In this document: in pieces, positions 18,432 to 26,735 of the stretch
How positions within the stretch are numbered: the first letter of the stretch is position 1
Layout of the letters: each line of letters opens with the position of its first letter
DNA from: Rhizobiaceae bacterium
GTDB taxonomy: Bacteria; Pseudomonadota; Alphaproteobacteria; Rhizobiales; Rhizobiaceae
Length of the DNA: 64,000 bases
Reading direction: 5' to 3'
Assembly (NCBI GenBank): GCA_025698895.1
Contig: JAILWO010000001.1
Span: forward strand, 186,001 to 250,000
Program-made: the position numbers and the translations under genes
Notes under the pieces: model-generated
What the model was told of the DNA's origin: nothing
The model's input: the letters and a program-made list of their open reading frames with translations, nothing else
Databases searched by the model: none

Positions 18432-18499
18432 CGTCTTGTCTCCACTCTGTTGGTCGTCATCCCAGCCGCTTGATCACGGCTTTCTCGTTGATCCCGTCT

Positions 18500-19825
18500 T
18501 CATCCCCTCAGATAGACGTGCTGCGGTAGCCACAGCGCGATCTGCGGGAACAGCATCACCATGGCGAGCGCGAAGATCATCACCACCACGAAGGGGACGA
18601 TGGAACGGTAGATGTCGCCGATCGTCACTTCGGGCGGCGCCATGGCGCGCATGAGGAACAGATTGTAGCCGAAGGGCGGGGTCATGTAGGCGATCTGGCA
18701 GGTGATCGTGTAGAGCACGCCGTACCAGATCAGGTCGAAGCCCAGCACCTTGACCAGCGGCACGTAGAGCGGCGCCACGATAACCAGCATGGCCGTGTCG
18801 TCCAGAAACGTGCCCATGAGCAGGTAGGAGAGCTGCATCAGAATGAGGATCTGCCAGGGGGTGAGGCCGAGCTGCTCCACGAAGAAGCCCTCGATCGCCT
18901 TGACCGCTCCCAGCCCATCGAACACCGCCCCGAAGGCCAGCGCGGCCACGATGATCCACATGAACATGCACGAGACACCAAGCGTCTTGCGCACCGCCGT
19001 GTGAAGCACGCGGAATGTCAGCCTGCCCTTGACGATGGCGACGAGCGTCGCCGAGACCGCGCCGACCGCCGAACTCTCGACCAGGCTCGTATAGCCCATC
19101 AGGAACAGGCCGGTCATCATGAAGAAGATGAAGAAGGGCGCCAGCCCCGCCGACAGCAGCGCCAGCTTTTCCGACAGCGGCACCCGCCGCTCCTCGCGCG
19201 GCAGGGCGGGCCCAAGATGCGGCTGCCACCAGCAGCGAATGGCGATGTAGAGCAGGAACAGCCCGGCCATCATCAGGCCGGGAAATACGCCGGCCAGCCA
19301 CAGTTGCCCGACCGGCTGGCGCGCGATCATCGCATAGAGCACCAGCACGACCGAGGGCGGGATCAGGATGCCAAGCGAGGAGCCGGCCTGGATGACGCCC
19401 GTGACCATGATCTTGTCGTAGCCGCGCCGCAGGAGCTCCGGCAGCGCGATCGTGGCGCCGATCGCCATGCCGGCCACCGACAGGCCGTTCATGGCCGAGA
19501 TGACCACCATCAGGAATATCGTGCCGATCGCCAGCCCGCCGCGGACCGGACCGAACCAGACATGGAACATCTTGTAGAGGTCGTCGGCGATGCCGGTCTC
19601 CGACATGATGTAGCCCATGTAGATGAACATCGGCAGGGTCAGGAGCGGATACCACTTCATGACCTTGATGGCCTGGCTGAAGCCGATCTCCGACCCGCCC
19701 GCGCCCCACAGCATCAGCGCGAACGCCACCGCCACGAAGCCGATCGCGCCGAACACGCGCTGGCCGGTGACCATGAGCAGCATCATGAGCGAGAACATCA
19801 GGATGGCGATGAGTTCGTAGCTCAT
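18500..19825 (-). CDS. dctM: TRAP transporter large permease DctM
   Basis: A 441-residue, about 12-helix inner-membrane subunit that carries the solute, probably driven by a Na+ gradient as in the family (PF06808). The signature VIQAGSSLGILIPPSVVLV is seen, with YIMSETGIADDLYKMF near the N-terminus and MLVIVAPLYVPLVKVLGF near the C-terminus. The start ATG overlaps the dctQ stop by four bases (ATGA), so it is translationally coupled. Paired with dctQ and dctP it forms a complete TRAP importer. Confidence 0.93.
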   Translation of the reverse strand: MSYELIAILMFSLMMLLMVTGQRVFGAIGFVAVAFALMLWGAGGSEIGFSQAIKVMKWYPLLTLPMFIYMGYIMSETGIADDLYKMFHVWFGPVRGGLAIGTIFLMVVISAMNGLSVAGMAIGATIALPELLRRGYDKIMVTGVIQAGSSLGILIPPSVVLVLYAMIARQPVGQLWLAGVFPGLMMAGLFLLYIAIRCWWQPHLGPALPREERRVPLSEKLALLSAGLAPFFIFFMMTGLFLMGYTSLVESSAVGAVSATLVAIVKGRLTFRVLHTAVRKTLGVSCMFMWIIVAALAFGAVFDGLGAVKAIEGFFVEQLGLTPWQILILMQLSYLLMGTFLDDTAMLVIVAPLYVPLVKVLGFDLIWYGVLYTITCQIAYMTPPFGYNLFLMRAMAPPEVTIGDIYRSIVPFVVVMIFALAMVMLFPQIALWLPQHVYLRG

Positions 19826-20331
19826 TCGCCGTCACCCGCGCGTGCCGCCTCGACATCCTTGAGAAACTGCGCGATCGCCTGGAGCAGCATCAGCGTGATG
19901 CCCGCCACCATGATGATCTTGATCGGCGCCATGTAGGGCGCCCAGGATGAATAGCTGGTCTCGCCATAGCGTAACGCATAGCTGGTCGACGAGAAGCCGC
20001 CGATCAGCATCAGGACCAGGTAGAAGATAAGGAAGAAGATCGTGAAACAGTCGACAAGCGCGCGGGTGCGCGGTTTCCATGTGCCATACCAGAGGTCCAT
20101 GCGCACATGGGCATCCTGCTGCAGGGAATAGCCACCGCCGAGCATGAAATAGGCGACCATGGCGAACTGCGCCATTTCCAGCGTCCACAGCGGCGGAATG
20201 GCGACGGTCTTCATGATCGACGAATAGAGCAGGATGCCGATCATGGCGAAGATCAGGTACATCGCCAGCGTGCCGACCCAGCGATTGGCCGCGTCGACGA
20301 CGCGCACATAAGTCCTGAGGAATTCAGGCAT
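19822..20331 (-). CDS. dctQ: TRAP transporter small permease DctQ
   Basis: A 169-residue, four-helix subunit (PF04290). The conserved core reads GGGYSLQQDAHVRMDLWY, followed by a basic loop KPRTRALVD. I chose the ATG at 20331 (MPEFLRTYVR); a longer frame upstream lies inside the preceding gene and is Arg-rich non-family sequence. The start lies eight bases inside the upstream amidohydrolase gene, and the stop overlaps dctM by four. Both junctions point to coupled translation and tie the amidohydrolase to the transporter. Confidence 0.92.
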   Translation of the reverse strand: MPEFLRTYVRVVDAANRWVGTLAMYLIFAMIGILLYSSIMKTVAIPPLWTLEMAQFAMVAYFMLGGGYSLQQDAHVRMDLWYGTWKPRTRALVDCFTIFFLIFYLVLMLIGGFSSTSYALRYGETSYSSWAPYMAPIKIIMVAGITLMLLQAIAQFLKDVEAARAGDGE

Positions 20332-21139
20332 GCGCGACCCCCTCGACCGGGAGATCGTCCGCCGCGCGACCGGCCGCCTGTTCCGCGATCGTCTCCAGCA
20401 TCCCGGCAAGGCGTTCGCCCCAGACCCGCTGCCCGGCCTCGTCGGCGATCTCGTCGTTGCGGATCTCGATCATCACGCAGGCCAGACCCCGCGACCGTGC
20501 ATGGCGTTCCAGCGTGTAATAGACCCTGTCGGCGGGCGAATAGGGCTGGTTGTCGCCGACCGTCAGGTCCGGCAGGTCGCGCAGCGCGGCCAGCAGCGGT
20601 GCGGACAGACGGTCCTCGTCATCATGCACGATCCCCACATGCCACGGCCGGGCCACCCCGCCATAGACGGGCGTGAAGGAATGGACGGAGACCACAAGGA
20701 CTTGCCTCCCCTCGGCCAACCGCTCGCCAATCAACGCGTCCAGCGCGCGATGGAACGGCGCGTGCGCCAGGTCGATCCGCTCCTGCCTGGCGGCCGCCGA
20801 CAGGCCCGAATTACCCGGAACGGGCGTCCCCTCGCTGGTCGCGGCGACGAGATCGGGCGCGTCAAGCGCGCGGTTGCAGTCAACCACAAGGCGTGAAACC
20901 CGGCTTTCCACCAGCGGCGCGTCGAGCCGGTCGGACAAGGCGCGGGCGACGCCGAGCGCGCCGGGATCCCAGGCGATATGCCTGAGCAGGTCCGTTTTCG
21001 TCAGACCGAGCGATGCGAAGGCGGGCGGAACGAAATTCGAGGCGTGGTCGCAAACGACGACATAGGGGCTGGTCCCGTCACGGCGGGAAAGCCGCACGGT
21101 CTCGGCAATCGCGTCTGTCTCGGCCGGCGCTGTCGCCAT
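20324..21139 (-). CDS. N-formylglutamate amidohydrolase family protein
   Basis: A 271-residue zinc-type amidohydrolase of the HutG-like FGase family (PF05013). Family motifs are VVCDHASNFVP, VVSVHSFTPVY and MIEIRNDEIADEAGQRVWGE. Characterised members release glutamate from N-formylglutamate. No histidine-degradation gene is nearby. The gene is the first of an operon holding a TRAP importer, a gamma-glutamyl ligase and two dehydrogenases. A plausible role is hydrolysis of an acyl- or gamma-glutamyl conjugate made in this pathway (inference). It is divergent from the RpiR regulator across a 146-bp promoter region that contains two palindromes. Confidence 0.87.
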   Translation of the reverse strand: MATAPAETDAIAETVRLSRRDGTSPYVVVCDHASNFVPPAFASLGLTKTDLLRHIAWDPGALGVARALSDRLDAPLVESRVSRLVVDCNRALDAPDLVAATSEGTPVPGNSGLSAAARQERIDLAHAPFHRALDALIGERLAEGRQVLVVSVHSFTPVYGGVARPWHVGIVHDDEDRLSAPLLAALRDLPDLTVGDNQPYSPADRVYYTLERHARSRGLACVMIEIRNDEIADEAGQRVWGERLAGMLETIAEQAAGRAADDLPVEGVAHA

Positions 21140-21161
21140 CTGGAAGGCCCCGGAGCGGCAT

Positions 21162-21175
21162 GTATCGAACGATAC
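21162..21175. promoter_or_regulatory. Perfect 14-bp palindrome, candidate RpiR operator
   Basis: GTATCG-AA-CGATAC is a perfect inverted repeat, 22 bases upstream of the amidohydrolase start codon and in the divergent region shared with the RpiR gene. Its position suits repression of the minus-strand operon. Confidence 0.6.
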
Positions 21176-21217
21176 GTGAATGGGCGCGTTGCGGTCCCTT
21201 GGATGATTTCATACAGT

Positions 21218-21235
21218 TTTGACGGCCTTGTCAAA
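21218..21235. promoter_or_regulatory. Second inverted repeat in the divergent region
   Basis: TTTGAC-N6-GTCAAA has perfect 6-bp arms, about 50 bases before the RpiR start. TTGAC could also be a -35 element of the regulator promoter, so binding here would give autoregulation. Its arms do not match the 21162 palindrome. Confidence 0.4.
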
Positions 21236-21285
21236 CAGCGACGCCCTCCGGCGGCGCCGTCGCAGAGAAGGCCGGGAGGACCGCA

Positions 21286-22125
21286 ATGGCGTCAAGCATC
21301 GCCGAACGCATAGCCGAGCGCATGGATGAGCTTTCGACCGGCGAGCGCCGCGCCGCGCAGGCGCTGATCGGCGACTATCCGATGATCGGGCTGGAGACCG
21401 TGGCGGACTACGCCCGCCGGGCCGGGGTGAGCTCGCCGACGATCCTGCGCTTCATCGGACGGATCGGCTTCGCGGCCTATGCCGACTTTCAGGCCGGGCT
21501 CAAGGAGGAACTGGCCGAGCAACTGCAGTCGCCGCTGTCGCGCTCGCAGAACCAGCCTTCAGCCGCGCCCGGCGAGACGGCCTCGCCGATGGTGCGTGCC
21601 ACGCTCGACAATATCGCGGAAACAATGCGCCATGTCGGCCCGCGCCAGATCGCCGAGGTCGCCGAGATTTTTTCCACGCCCCGCTCGAGGCTTTATCTCG
21701 TCGGCGGCCGCTTCACCGATCCCATTGCCCGCTACATGGCCGCCCATCTGGCGTTGATCCGTCCCGACGTCGTCCATCTGACCGGCCAGGAATCGGCCTG
21801 GCGCGACAGGCTGGTCGACATGGGCCGGCGCGACGCGCTCGTCCTGTTTGACATTCGCCGCTACCAGGACGGGCTGCTTGACGTCGCACGCGCCGCCCAC
21901 CGGCGCGGCGTCCGCGTGGTGCTGGTCACCGACCAGTGGCTGTCGCCGATCGCCCGCTTCGCCACGCAGGTGCTGCCGGGCCGCACGGCGGTGCCGTCGC
22001 CATGGGATTCGTCGGCGTCGCTTTTCGTTCTGGCGGAACTGATCATTGCAGAAACCACGCGCGCCCTGGGCGCGACGGGAGCCGAACGCATCCGCGCCAT
22101 CGAGGACACGCGGCACGAACCCTGA
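21286..22125 (+). CDS. RpiR-family transcriptional regulator
   Basis: A 279-residue regulator. An N-terminal RpiR-type helix-turn-helix covers about residues 1-80 (VADYARRAGVSSPTILRFIG). A C-terminal SIS domain covers about 125-260 (STPRSRLYLVGGRFTDPIARY) and would bind the effector. Many SIS domains bind sugar phosphates, but RpiR proteins next to amine or amino-acid catabolism occur too. A good ribosome site (GGGAGG) lies seven bases before the ATG. Divergence from the 21139-11932 operon makes that operon its likely target. Confidence 0.93.
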   Translation: MASSIAERIAERMDELSTGERRAAQALIGDYPMIGLETVADYARRAGVSSPTILRFIGRIGFAAYADFQAGLKEELAEQLQSPLSRSQNQPSAAPGETASPMVRATLDNIAETMRHVGPRQIAEVAEIFSTPRSRLYLVGGRFTDPIARYMAAHLALIRPDVVHLTGQESAWRDRLVDMGRRDALVLFDIRRYQDGLLDVARAAHRRGVRVVLVTDQWLSPIARFATQVLPGRTAVPSPWDSSASLFVLAELIIAETTRALGATGAERIRAIEDTRHEP

Positions 22126-22145
22126 TTGTTGCAGCGCGACACATT

Positions 22146-22192
22146 ACCAAACTTTAAGTTGGTCAGGCTGTGCTACACGCCAATAAGTGTAG
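22146..22192. promoter_or_regulatory. Two tandem inverted repeats upstream of the RND pump
   Basis: A near-palindrome ACCAAACTT-T-AAGTTGGT (22146-22163, one extra A) is followed by CTACAC-N8-GTGTAG (22173-22192, perfect arms). Both lie in the 179-bp gap before the efflux genes. This fits an operator or promoter region, but no repressor gene is adjacent. Confidence 0.4.
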
Positions 22193-22304
22193 GTTCACGG
22201 GATGGATGCCTGGCCTCCGTCCCGATCCATTTGTGCGTAATGTCGCGCGGGGTCATCTTCGTGTAGAATGACCCGGTTTCGCCGGACAAGCAGAAGGTTT
22301 GTCG

Positions 22305-23510
22305 ATGTCGTTCTGGAAGCAGGCATTGCTGTCGCTGGTCGTGCTGGTCGTCGCGGCCGCGCTGTGGGTCCGCTTCTACCCCGGCGCGCATGATATCCTG
22401 GCGAAGTACGATCTCGAATGGATGTCGGCGGCGGTGGCGAACGCGCCCGACGACGGCGAGACGCAGCGGCGCGAAACGGCGTCGGAGGATGGCCGCGGTG
22501 CGAATGCCGGTCCGCGAACCGCCGTCGTGACCTCCCCGGTCGATACCGCGACAATCAACGACCGGCTGACCGCCATCGGCACCGGGCGCGCGAACCAGAC
22601 TGTTACCGTGCTCCCCTTCTCGACCGGACGCATCGTGTCCTACGAGGTGGAGTCCGGTCAGCGGGTGTCGGCGGGCGACGTCATCGCGCGTCTCGATTCA
22701 GATTCGGAACAGATCGCGTTCGACCGCGCGGAGGTCGCCATCGCCGATGCCCGCTCGCGGCTCGAACGCATCAACACCTTGCGCTCGTCCAACACCGCTT
22801 CGGCCGTGCAGGTCACGGAAGCGGAACTGGCCGTGCGCAATGCCGAACTCGCGCTTCGCGAGGCGGAACTCGATCTGGAGCGCCGCGCCATTCGCGCGCC
22901 GATCGGCGGGGTCGTGGGCATCCTCCCGATCAATGTCGGCAACTACGTCACCACCCAGACCGAGATCGCCACGATCGACGACCGGTCCGAGATCATCGTC
23001 GATTTCTGGGTGCCCGAACGCTTTTCGGGCCAGATCGAGGTCGGCACACCTCTCGCCGCCGCCCTTGTTTCGAGGCCGGACAGCACCTTCAGCGGCCAGG
23101 TCAGCGCCATCGACAACAGGGTCGATCCGGCAAGCCGGACCCTGCGGGTTCAGGCCCGCATAGACAACGAGACCGACGCGTTGCGCGCCGGTATGGCTTT
23201 CCGGGTGGAGATCCGCTTCCCCGGCGACACCTACCCGACCGTTGATCCGCTCGCGGTGCAATGGGGCACGGAGGGCGCCTTCGTCTGGACCGTTCGCGAT
23301 GGGCGCGCCGAGCGCACCATGGTGCGCATCATCCAGCGCAACACCGAATCCGTGCTCGTCGACGCAGCGCTCTCTCCGGGCGAGGAAGTCGTCACCCAGG
23401 GCATCCACGCGGTCCGCGACGGCGCTCCGGTGATGATCGCCCGCAATGCGCGTCCCGACGCCTCCAACACTCTCGCACCCGCCCAGGACGGCGCGGCGAG
23501 CGGCACCTAG
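22305..23510 (+). CDS. RND efflux periplasmic adaptor (membrane fusion protein)
   Basis: A 401-residue HlyD/AcrA-type adaptor linking an inner-membrane RND pump to an outer-membrane channel. An N-terminal membrane anchor (LLSLVVLVVAAALWVRF) is followed by a lipoyl half (VLPFSTGRIVSYEVESGQRV), a short alpha-hairpin (about residues 140-190, rich in Glu/Ala/Arg), then the second lipoyl half RAPIGGVVGILPINVGNYV and beta-barrel domains. I chose the ATG at 22305 because AGAAGG lies seven bases upstream; a TTG two codons earlier is less likely. It ends 14 bases before the pump gene. Confidence 0.92.
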   Translation: MSFWKQALLSLVVLVVAAALWVRFYPGAHDILAKYDLEWMSAAVANAPDDGETQRRETASEDGRGANAGPRTAVVTSPVDTATINDRLTAIGTGRANQTVTVLPFSTGRIVSYEVESGQRVSAGDVIARLDSDSEQIAFDRAEVAIADARSRLERINTLRSSNTASAVQVTEAELAVRNAELALREAELDLERRAIRAPIGGVVGILPINVGNYVTTQTEIATIDDRSEIIVDFWVPERFSGQIEVGTPLAAALVSRPDSTFSGQVSAIDNRVDPASRTLRVQARIDNETDALRAGMAFRVEIRFPGDTYPTVDPLAVQWGTEGAFVWTVRDGRAERTMVRIIQRNTESVLVDAALSPGEEVVTQGIHAVRDGAPVMIARNARPDASNTLAPAQDGAASGT

Positions 23511-23524
23511 AGGCCGCCGCCTCG

Positions 23525-26500
23525 ATGGAGACCCGCGACACCTTCCGCATCCTCGACAGCATCACGGCGCTGTTCGTGCGCCGCCCGGTGCTCGCCTTCG
23601 TGCTGAACACGCTGATCGGCGTGGCCGGGCTCGCGGCACTGTTCGGCGTCGAGGTCCGCGAACTCCCGGATGTGGACCGGCCGGTGATCACCGTCAGTTC
23701 CCAGCTGCCCAGCGCCGCGGCCGAAACCATCGACCGGGAACTGACCGGCCTTCTCGAAGGCGCGGTTTCACGCGTCGCCGGCGTGAAGTCGATCTCCTCG
23801 ACATCCTCCTACGGCCGAAGCCGGGTGACGGTGGAGTTCAACGACGGCACCGATCTCGACACCGCCGCCTCCGATATGCGGGACGCCGTCTCGCGCGTCG
23901 TGGACGATCTCCCCGACCAGGCGGACCCGCCGCAGATCGTCAAGGCCGACGCCAACGCCGACGCCATCATGCGCCTGGCGATGACCGCCGAGGACATGTC
24001 GATCCAGGACCTCACCGTCCTCATCGAGGACAAGATTCTCGATGCCCTGGCCGCGATTCCCGGCGTGGCCGACGTGCAGGTTTTCGGCGATCGCGACAAG
24101 ATTTTCCGCGTCGACATCAACCAGGCCCGCCTGTCGAGCCTCGGGCTTACCGTCGGCGACATCCAGACCGCGCTGGCGTCGATGTCGCTCGACACGCCGG
24201 CGGGATCGCTGACGTCAAACACGCAGGATCTCATCGTACGCGCCTCGGCCAACCTGACCACGCCGGAAGCCTTCGAGGCGGTCTATATCAGCCCGACGAC
24301 GCGGCTGGGCGAAGTGGCCAGGGTGACGCTCGGCGCCGATATCGGCGAGAGCCAGTTGCGCGCCAATGGCCGCACCGGCGTCGGCTTGGGAATCGTGCGC
24401 CAGGCTCAGTCCAACACGCTCGACATCTCCGAAGGCGTGCGCGCGGCGATCGACGAGATCCGGCCGAACCTGCCCGACGGCGTCGACATATTCGTCTCCA
24501 GCGACGACGCGACCTTCATTCGCGGCGCGCTGCACGAGGTCGAGATCGCGCTCGGCATTTCCGTCAGCGTGGTGCTCCTGATCATCTTCCTGTTCCTGTG
24601 GGACGTGCGCGCCACCATCATCCCCGCGCTCGCCATGCCGGTGGCGCTGGTGGGAACGGTGGCCGCGATCTGGATCGCCGGCTTCTCGATCAACATCCTG
24701 ACGCTGCTCGCGCTGGTGCTCGCCACCGGTCTCGTCGTCGATGACGCGATCGTGGTTCTGGAAAACATCGTGCGACGGCGCAACGAGGGCATGGGGCCGC
24801 GCGCGGCCGCCGTGCTGGGTACCGAGGAGGTGTTCTTCGCGGTGCTCGCCACGACCGCGACGCTGATCGCCGTCTTCGTGCCGCTTTCCTTCATGCCGGG
24901 ACAGACCGGCGGGCTCTTCCGCGAATTCGGCTTCGTGCTGGCGATCGCGGTGTTCCTGTCCTCGATCGTGGCCCTGTCGCTGTGCCCCATGCTGGCGTCT
25001 CGCATGCTCAAGGCGGGAGCAGCCGACGCCGAAAAGCGCGACGGCGTCATGGCCAGGTTCGGCGGCGCGCTGGCATCGCTCTATGCACGGGTGCTGAGGG
25101 CGGCGCTCAACGCGCCTGCGGTCGTCCTGCTGATCTCCGCGCTCTTCGCCGCCTCCGCCTTCGGCGTCTTCGGCACGATCAAGTCGGAGCTGACGCCGAC
25201 CGAGGATCGCGCCCGCGCCTTCCTTCGCATCAGCGCGCCGCAGGGCGTCAGCCTCGACTATCTGGCAGGACAGATCCAGCAGATCGAGGACCTGATCCAG
25301 CCGCTTCGCGACAGGGGCGAGATCATCTCGACATTCTCGCTTGCCGGCTCATGGGGCAGGACCAATAACGGCTTTCTGGTCATGGCGCTGTCGGACTGGT
25401 CGGAGCGCGAACGCAGCCAGCAGGAGATCATCGAGGAGATCAACAGCCTGACGCGGCAGGTGCCGGGCGTGCGGGCCTTCGCATTCCAGCCCAACAGCCT
25501 GGGCATTCGCGGCGCCGGTTCCGGTCTCCAGTTCGCCGTAGTCGGCAACAGCTATGCGCAGCTTGGCAAGGCGGCCGCCAACATGGTCGCGGCCATGGAG
25601 CAGGACCCCCGGTTCCGCCAGGCGCGGCTTTCGGTGGAGCCCACGCAGCCGCAGCTTTCGGTCACGATGGATCGTGAGCGCGCTTCCGACCTGGGCATCG
25701 ACATCACCGGGCTCGGCCAGGCGATGCAGGCCATGCTCGACGGGCGGAAGATCGGGTCGGTCTATATCGACGACCGCAGCTTTTCGGTGAAGCTGGTTTC
25801 CACGACGAACCCGATCAACGATCCCACCGATCTCGAAGCGATCTTCGTCAAGACCAGCGACGGCCGTTTCGTGCCGATGTCGACGATCGCCTCGCTCAGG
25901 GAGATCGCGGTGCCGCCCGAACTCGCCCGCGAGCAGCAATTGCGCGCCGTGGCCGTCACCTCCGCCCTTGCGCCCGACTTCGCGCTCGGCTCGGCCTGGG
26001 AAGAGGCCCAGAGGCTGGGCGAGGAAGTCCTGCCGGCCGGCACCCGCCTCGTGCCGCTCGCCGAAGCGGCCACGCTGGGCGACACCCAGGGCAGCATGCT
26101 GACCATATTCGCCTTCGCGATCGTCATCATCCTGCTGGTGCTGGCAGCCCAGTTCGAGAGTTTCATTTCGGCGATCATGATCATGTTCACCGTGCCGCTG
26201 GGACTGGCCTGCGCGGTCTTCGCGCTGCTGCTCACCGGCACGACGCTCAACGTCTACAGCCAGATCGGGCTCGTGCTGCTGGTCGGCATCATGGCCAAGA
26301 ACGGCATCCTGATCGTCGAATTCGCGAACCAGCTGCGCGACAGGGGCCAGGGCGTGCGCGAGGCGATCGAGAACGCGGCCAATGTACGCCTTCGCCCGGT
26401 GATGATGACGATGATCTGCACCATCGTCGGCGGCCTGCCGCTGATCCTGGCCAGCGGCGCCGGGGCCGAGGCTCGCATATCGCTGGGTTGGGTCATCGTC

Positions 26501-26665
26501 GGCGGCCTGGGCCTGTCCACCATGGCGACGCTGTTCGTCACCCCGGTCGCCTACCTGCTCCTGGGCCGCTTCACCACGCCTCATATCGAGGAGGAAAAGC
26601 GGCTGCACCGCGAGATCGACAGCGCGGTGACGAAGCCCGCACGGCAGGCCGCGCCCGCCGAGTAG
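23525..26665 (+). CDS. RND (AcrB/MdtB-type) efflux transporter
   Basis: A 1046-residue proton-driven pump with the usual 12-helix duplicated architecture: two large periplasmic domains after helices 1 and 7. The helix 4 proton-relay pair is in GLVVDDAIVVLENI, and the helix 10 lysine is in MAKNGILIVEFANQ. Other AcrB-family segments include PDVDRPVITVSS and FFAVLATTATLIAVFVPLSF. The ATG at 23525 begins the recognisable N-terminus. No outer-membrane factor gene is present in the window, so a TolC-like partner must be elsewhere. The substrate class (drug, solvent, lipid) cannot be fixed. Confidence 0.94.
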   Translation: METRDTFRILDSITALFVRRPVLAFVLNTLIGVAGLAALFGVEVRELPDVDRPVITVSSQLPSAAAETIDRELTGLLEGAVSRVAGVKSISSTSSYGRSRVTVEFNDGTDLDTAASDMRDAVSRVVDDLPDQADPPQIVKADANADAIMRLAMTAEDMSIQDLTVLIEDKILDALAAIPGVADVQVFGDRDKIFRVDINQARLSSLGLTVGDIQTALASMSLDTPAGSLTSNTQDLIVRASANLTTPEAFEAVYISPTTRLGEVARVTLGADIGESQLRANGRTGVGLGIVRQAQSNTLDISEGVRAAIDEIRPNLPDGVDIFVSSDDATFIRGALHEVEIALGISVSVVLLIIFLFLWDVRATIIPALAMPVALVGTVAAIWIAGFSINILTLLALVLATGLVVDDAIVVLENIVRRRNEGMGPRAAAVLGTEEVFFAVLATTATLIAVFVPLSFMPGQTGGLFREFGFVLAIAVFLSSIVALSLCPMLASRMLKAGAADAEKRDGVMARFGGALASLYARVLRAALNAPAVVLLISALFAASAFGVFGTIKSELTPTEDRARAFLRISAPQGVSLDYLAGQIQQIEDLIQPLRDRGEIISTFSLAGSWGRTNNGFLVMALSDWSERERSQQEIIEEINSLTRQVPGVRAFAFQPNSLGIRGAGSGLQFAVVGNSYAQLGKAAANMVAAMEQDPRFRQARLSVEPTQPQLSVTMDRERASDLGIDITGLGQAMQAMLDGRKIGSVYIDDRSFSVKLVSTTNPINDPTDLEAIFVKTSDGRFVPMSTIASLREIAVPPELAREQQLRAVAVTSALAPDFALGSAWEEAQRLGEEVLPAGTRLVPLAEAATLGDTQGSMLTIFAFAIVIILLVLAAQFESFISAIMIMFTVPLGLACAVFALLLTGTTLNVYSQIGLVLLVGIMAKNGILIVEFANQLRDRGQGVREAIENAANVRLRPVMMTMICTIVGGLPLILASGAGAEARISLGWVIVGGLGLSTMATLFVTPVAYLLLGRFTTPHIEEEKRLHREIDSAVTKPARQAAPAE

Positions 26666-26686
26666 GCCCGGGCCAGCCGGAATGAA

Positions 26687-26714
26687 GAAGCCGCGCGGTC
26701 GCCCGCGCGGCTTC
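26687..26714. terminator. Bidirectional terminator between convergent genes
   Basis: GAAGCCGCGCGG pairs perfectly with CCGCGCGGCTTC (12 bp, TCGC loop) between the RND pump and the convergent livK2. TTCATT follows on the minus strand; there is no T-run on the plus strand. Confidence 0.75.
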
Positions 26715-26735
26715 GTCGATACAGGTGTGGCCGAC

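Noticed and set aside
20324-21139. Histidine-degradation HutG
   Set aside because: No hutH/U/I neighbours; the gene is embedded in an amine/TRAP operon.
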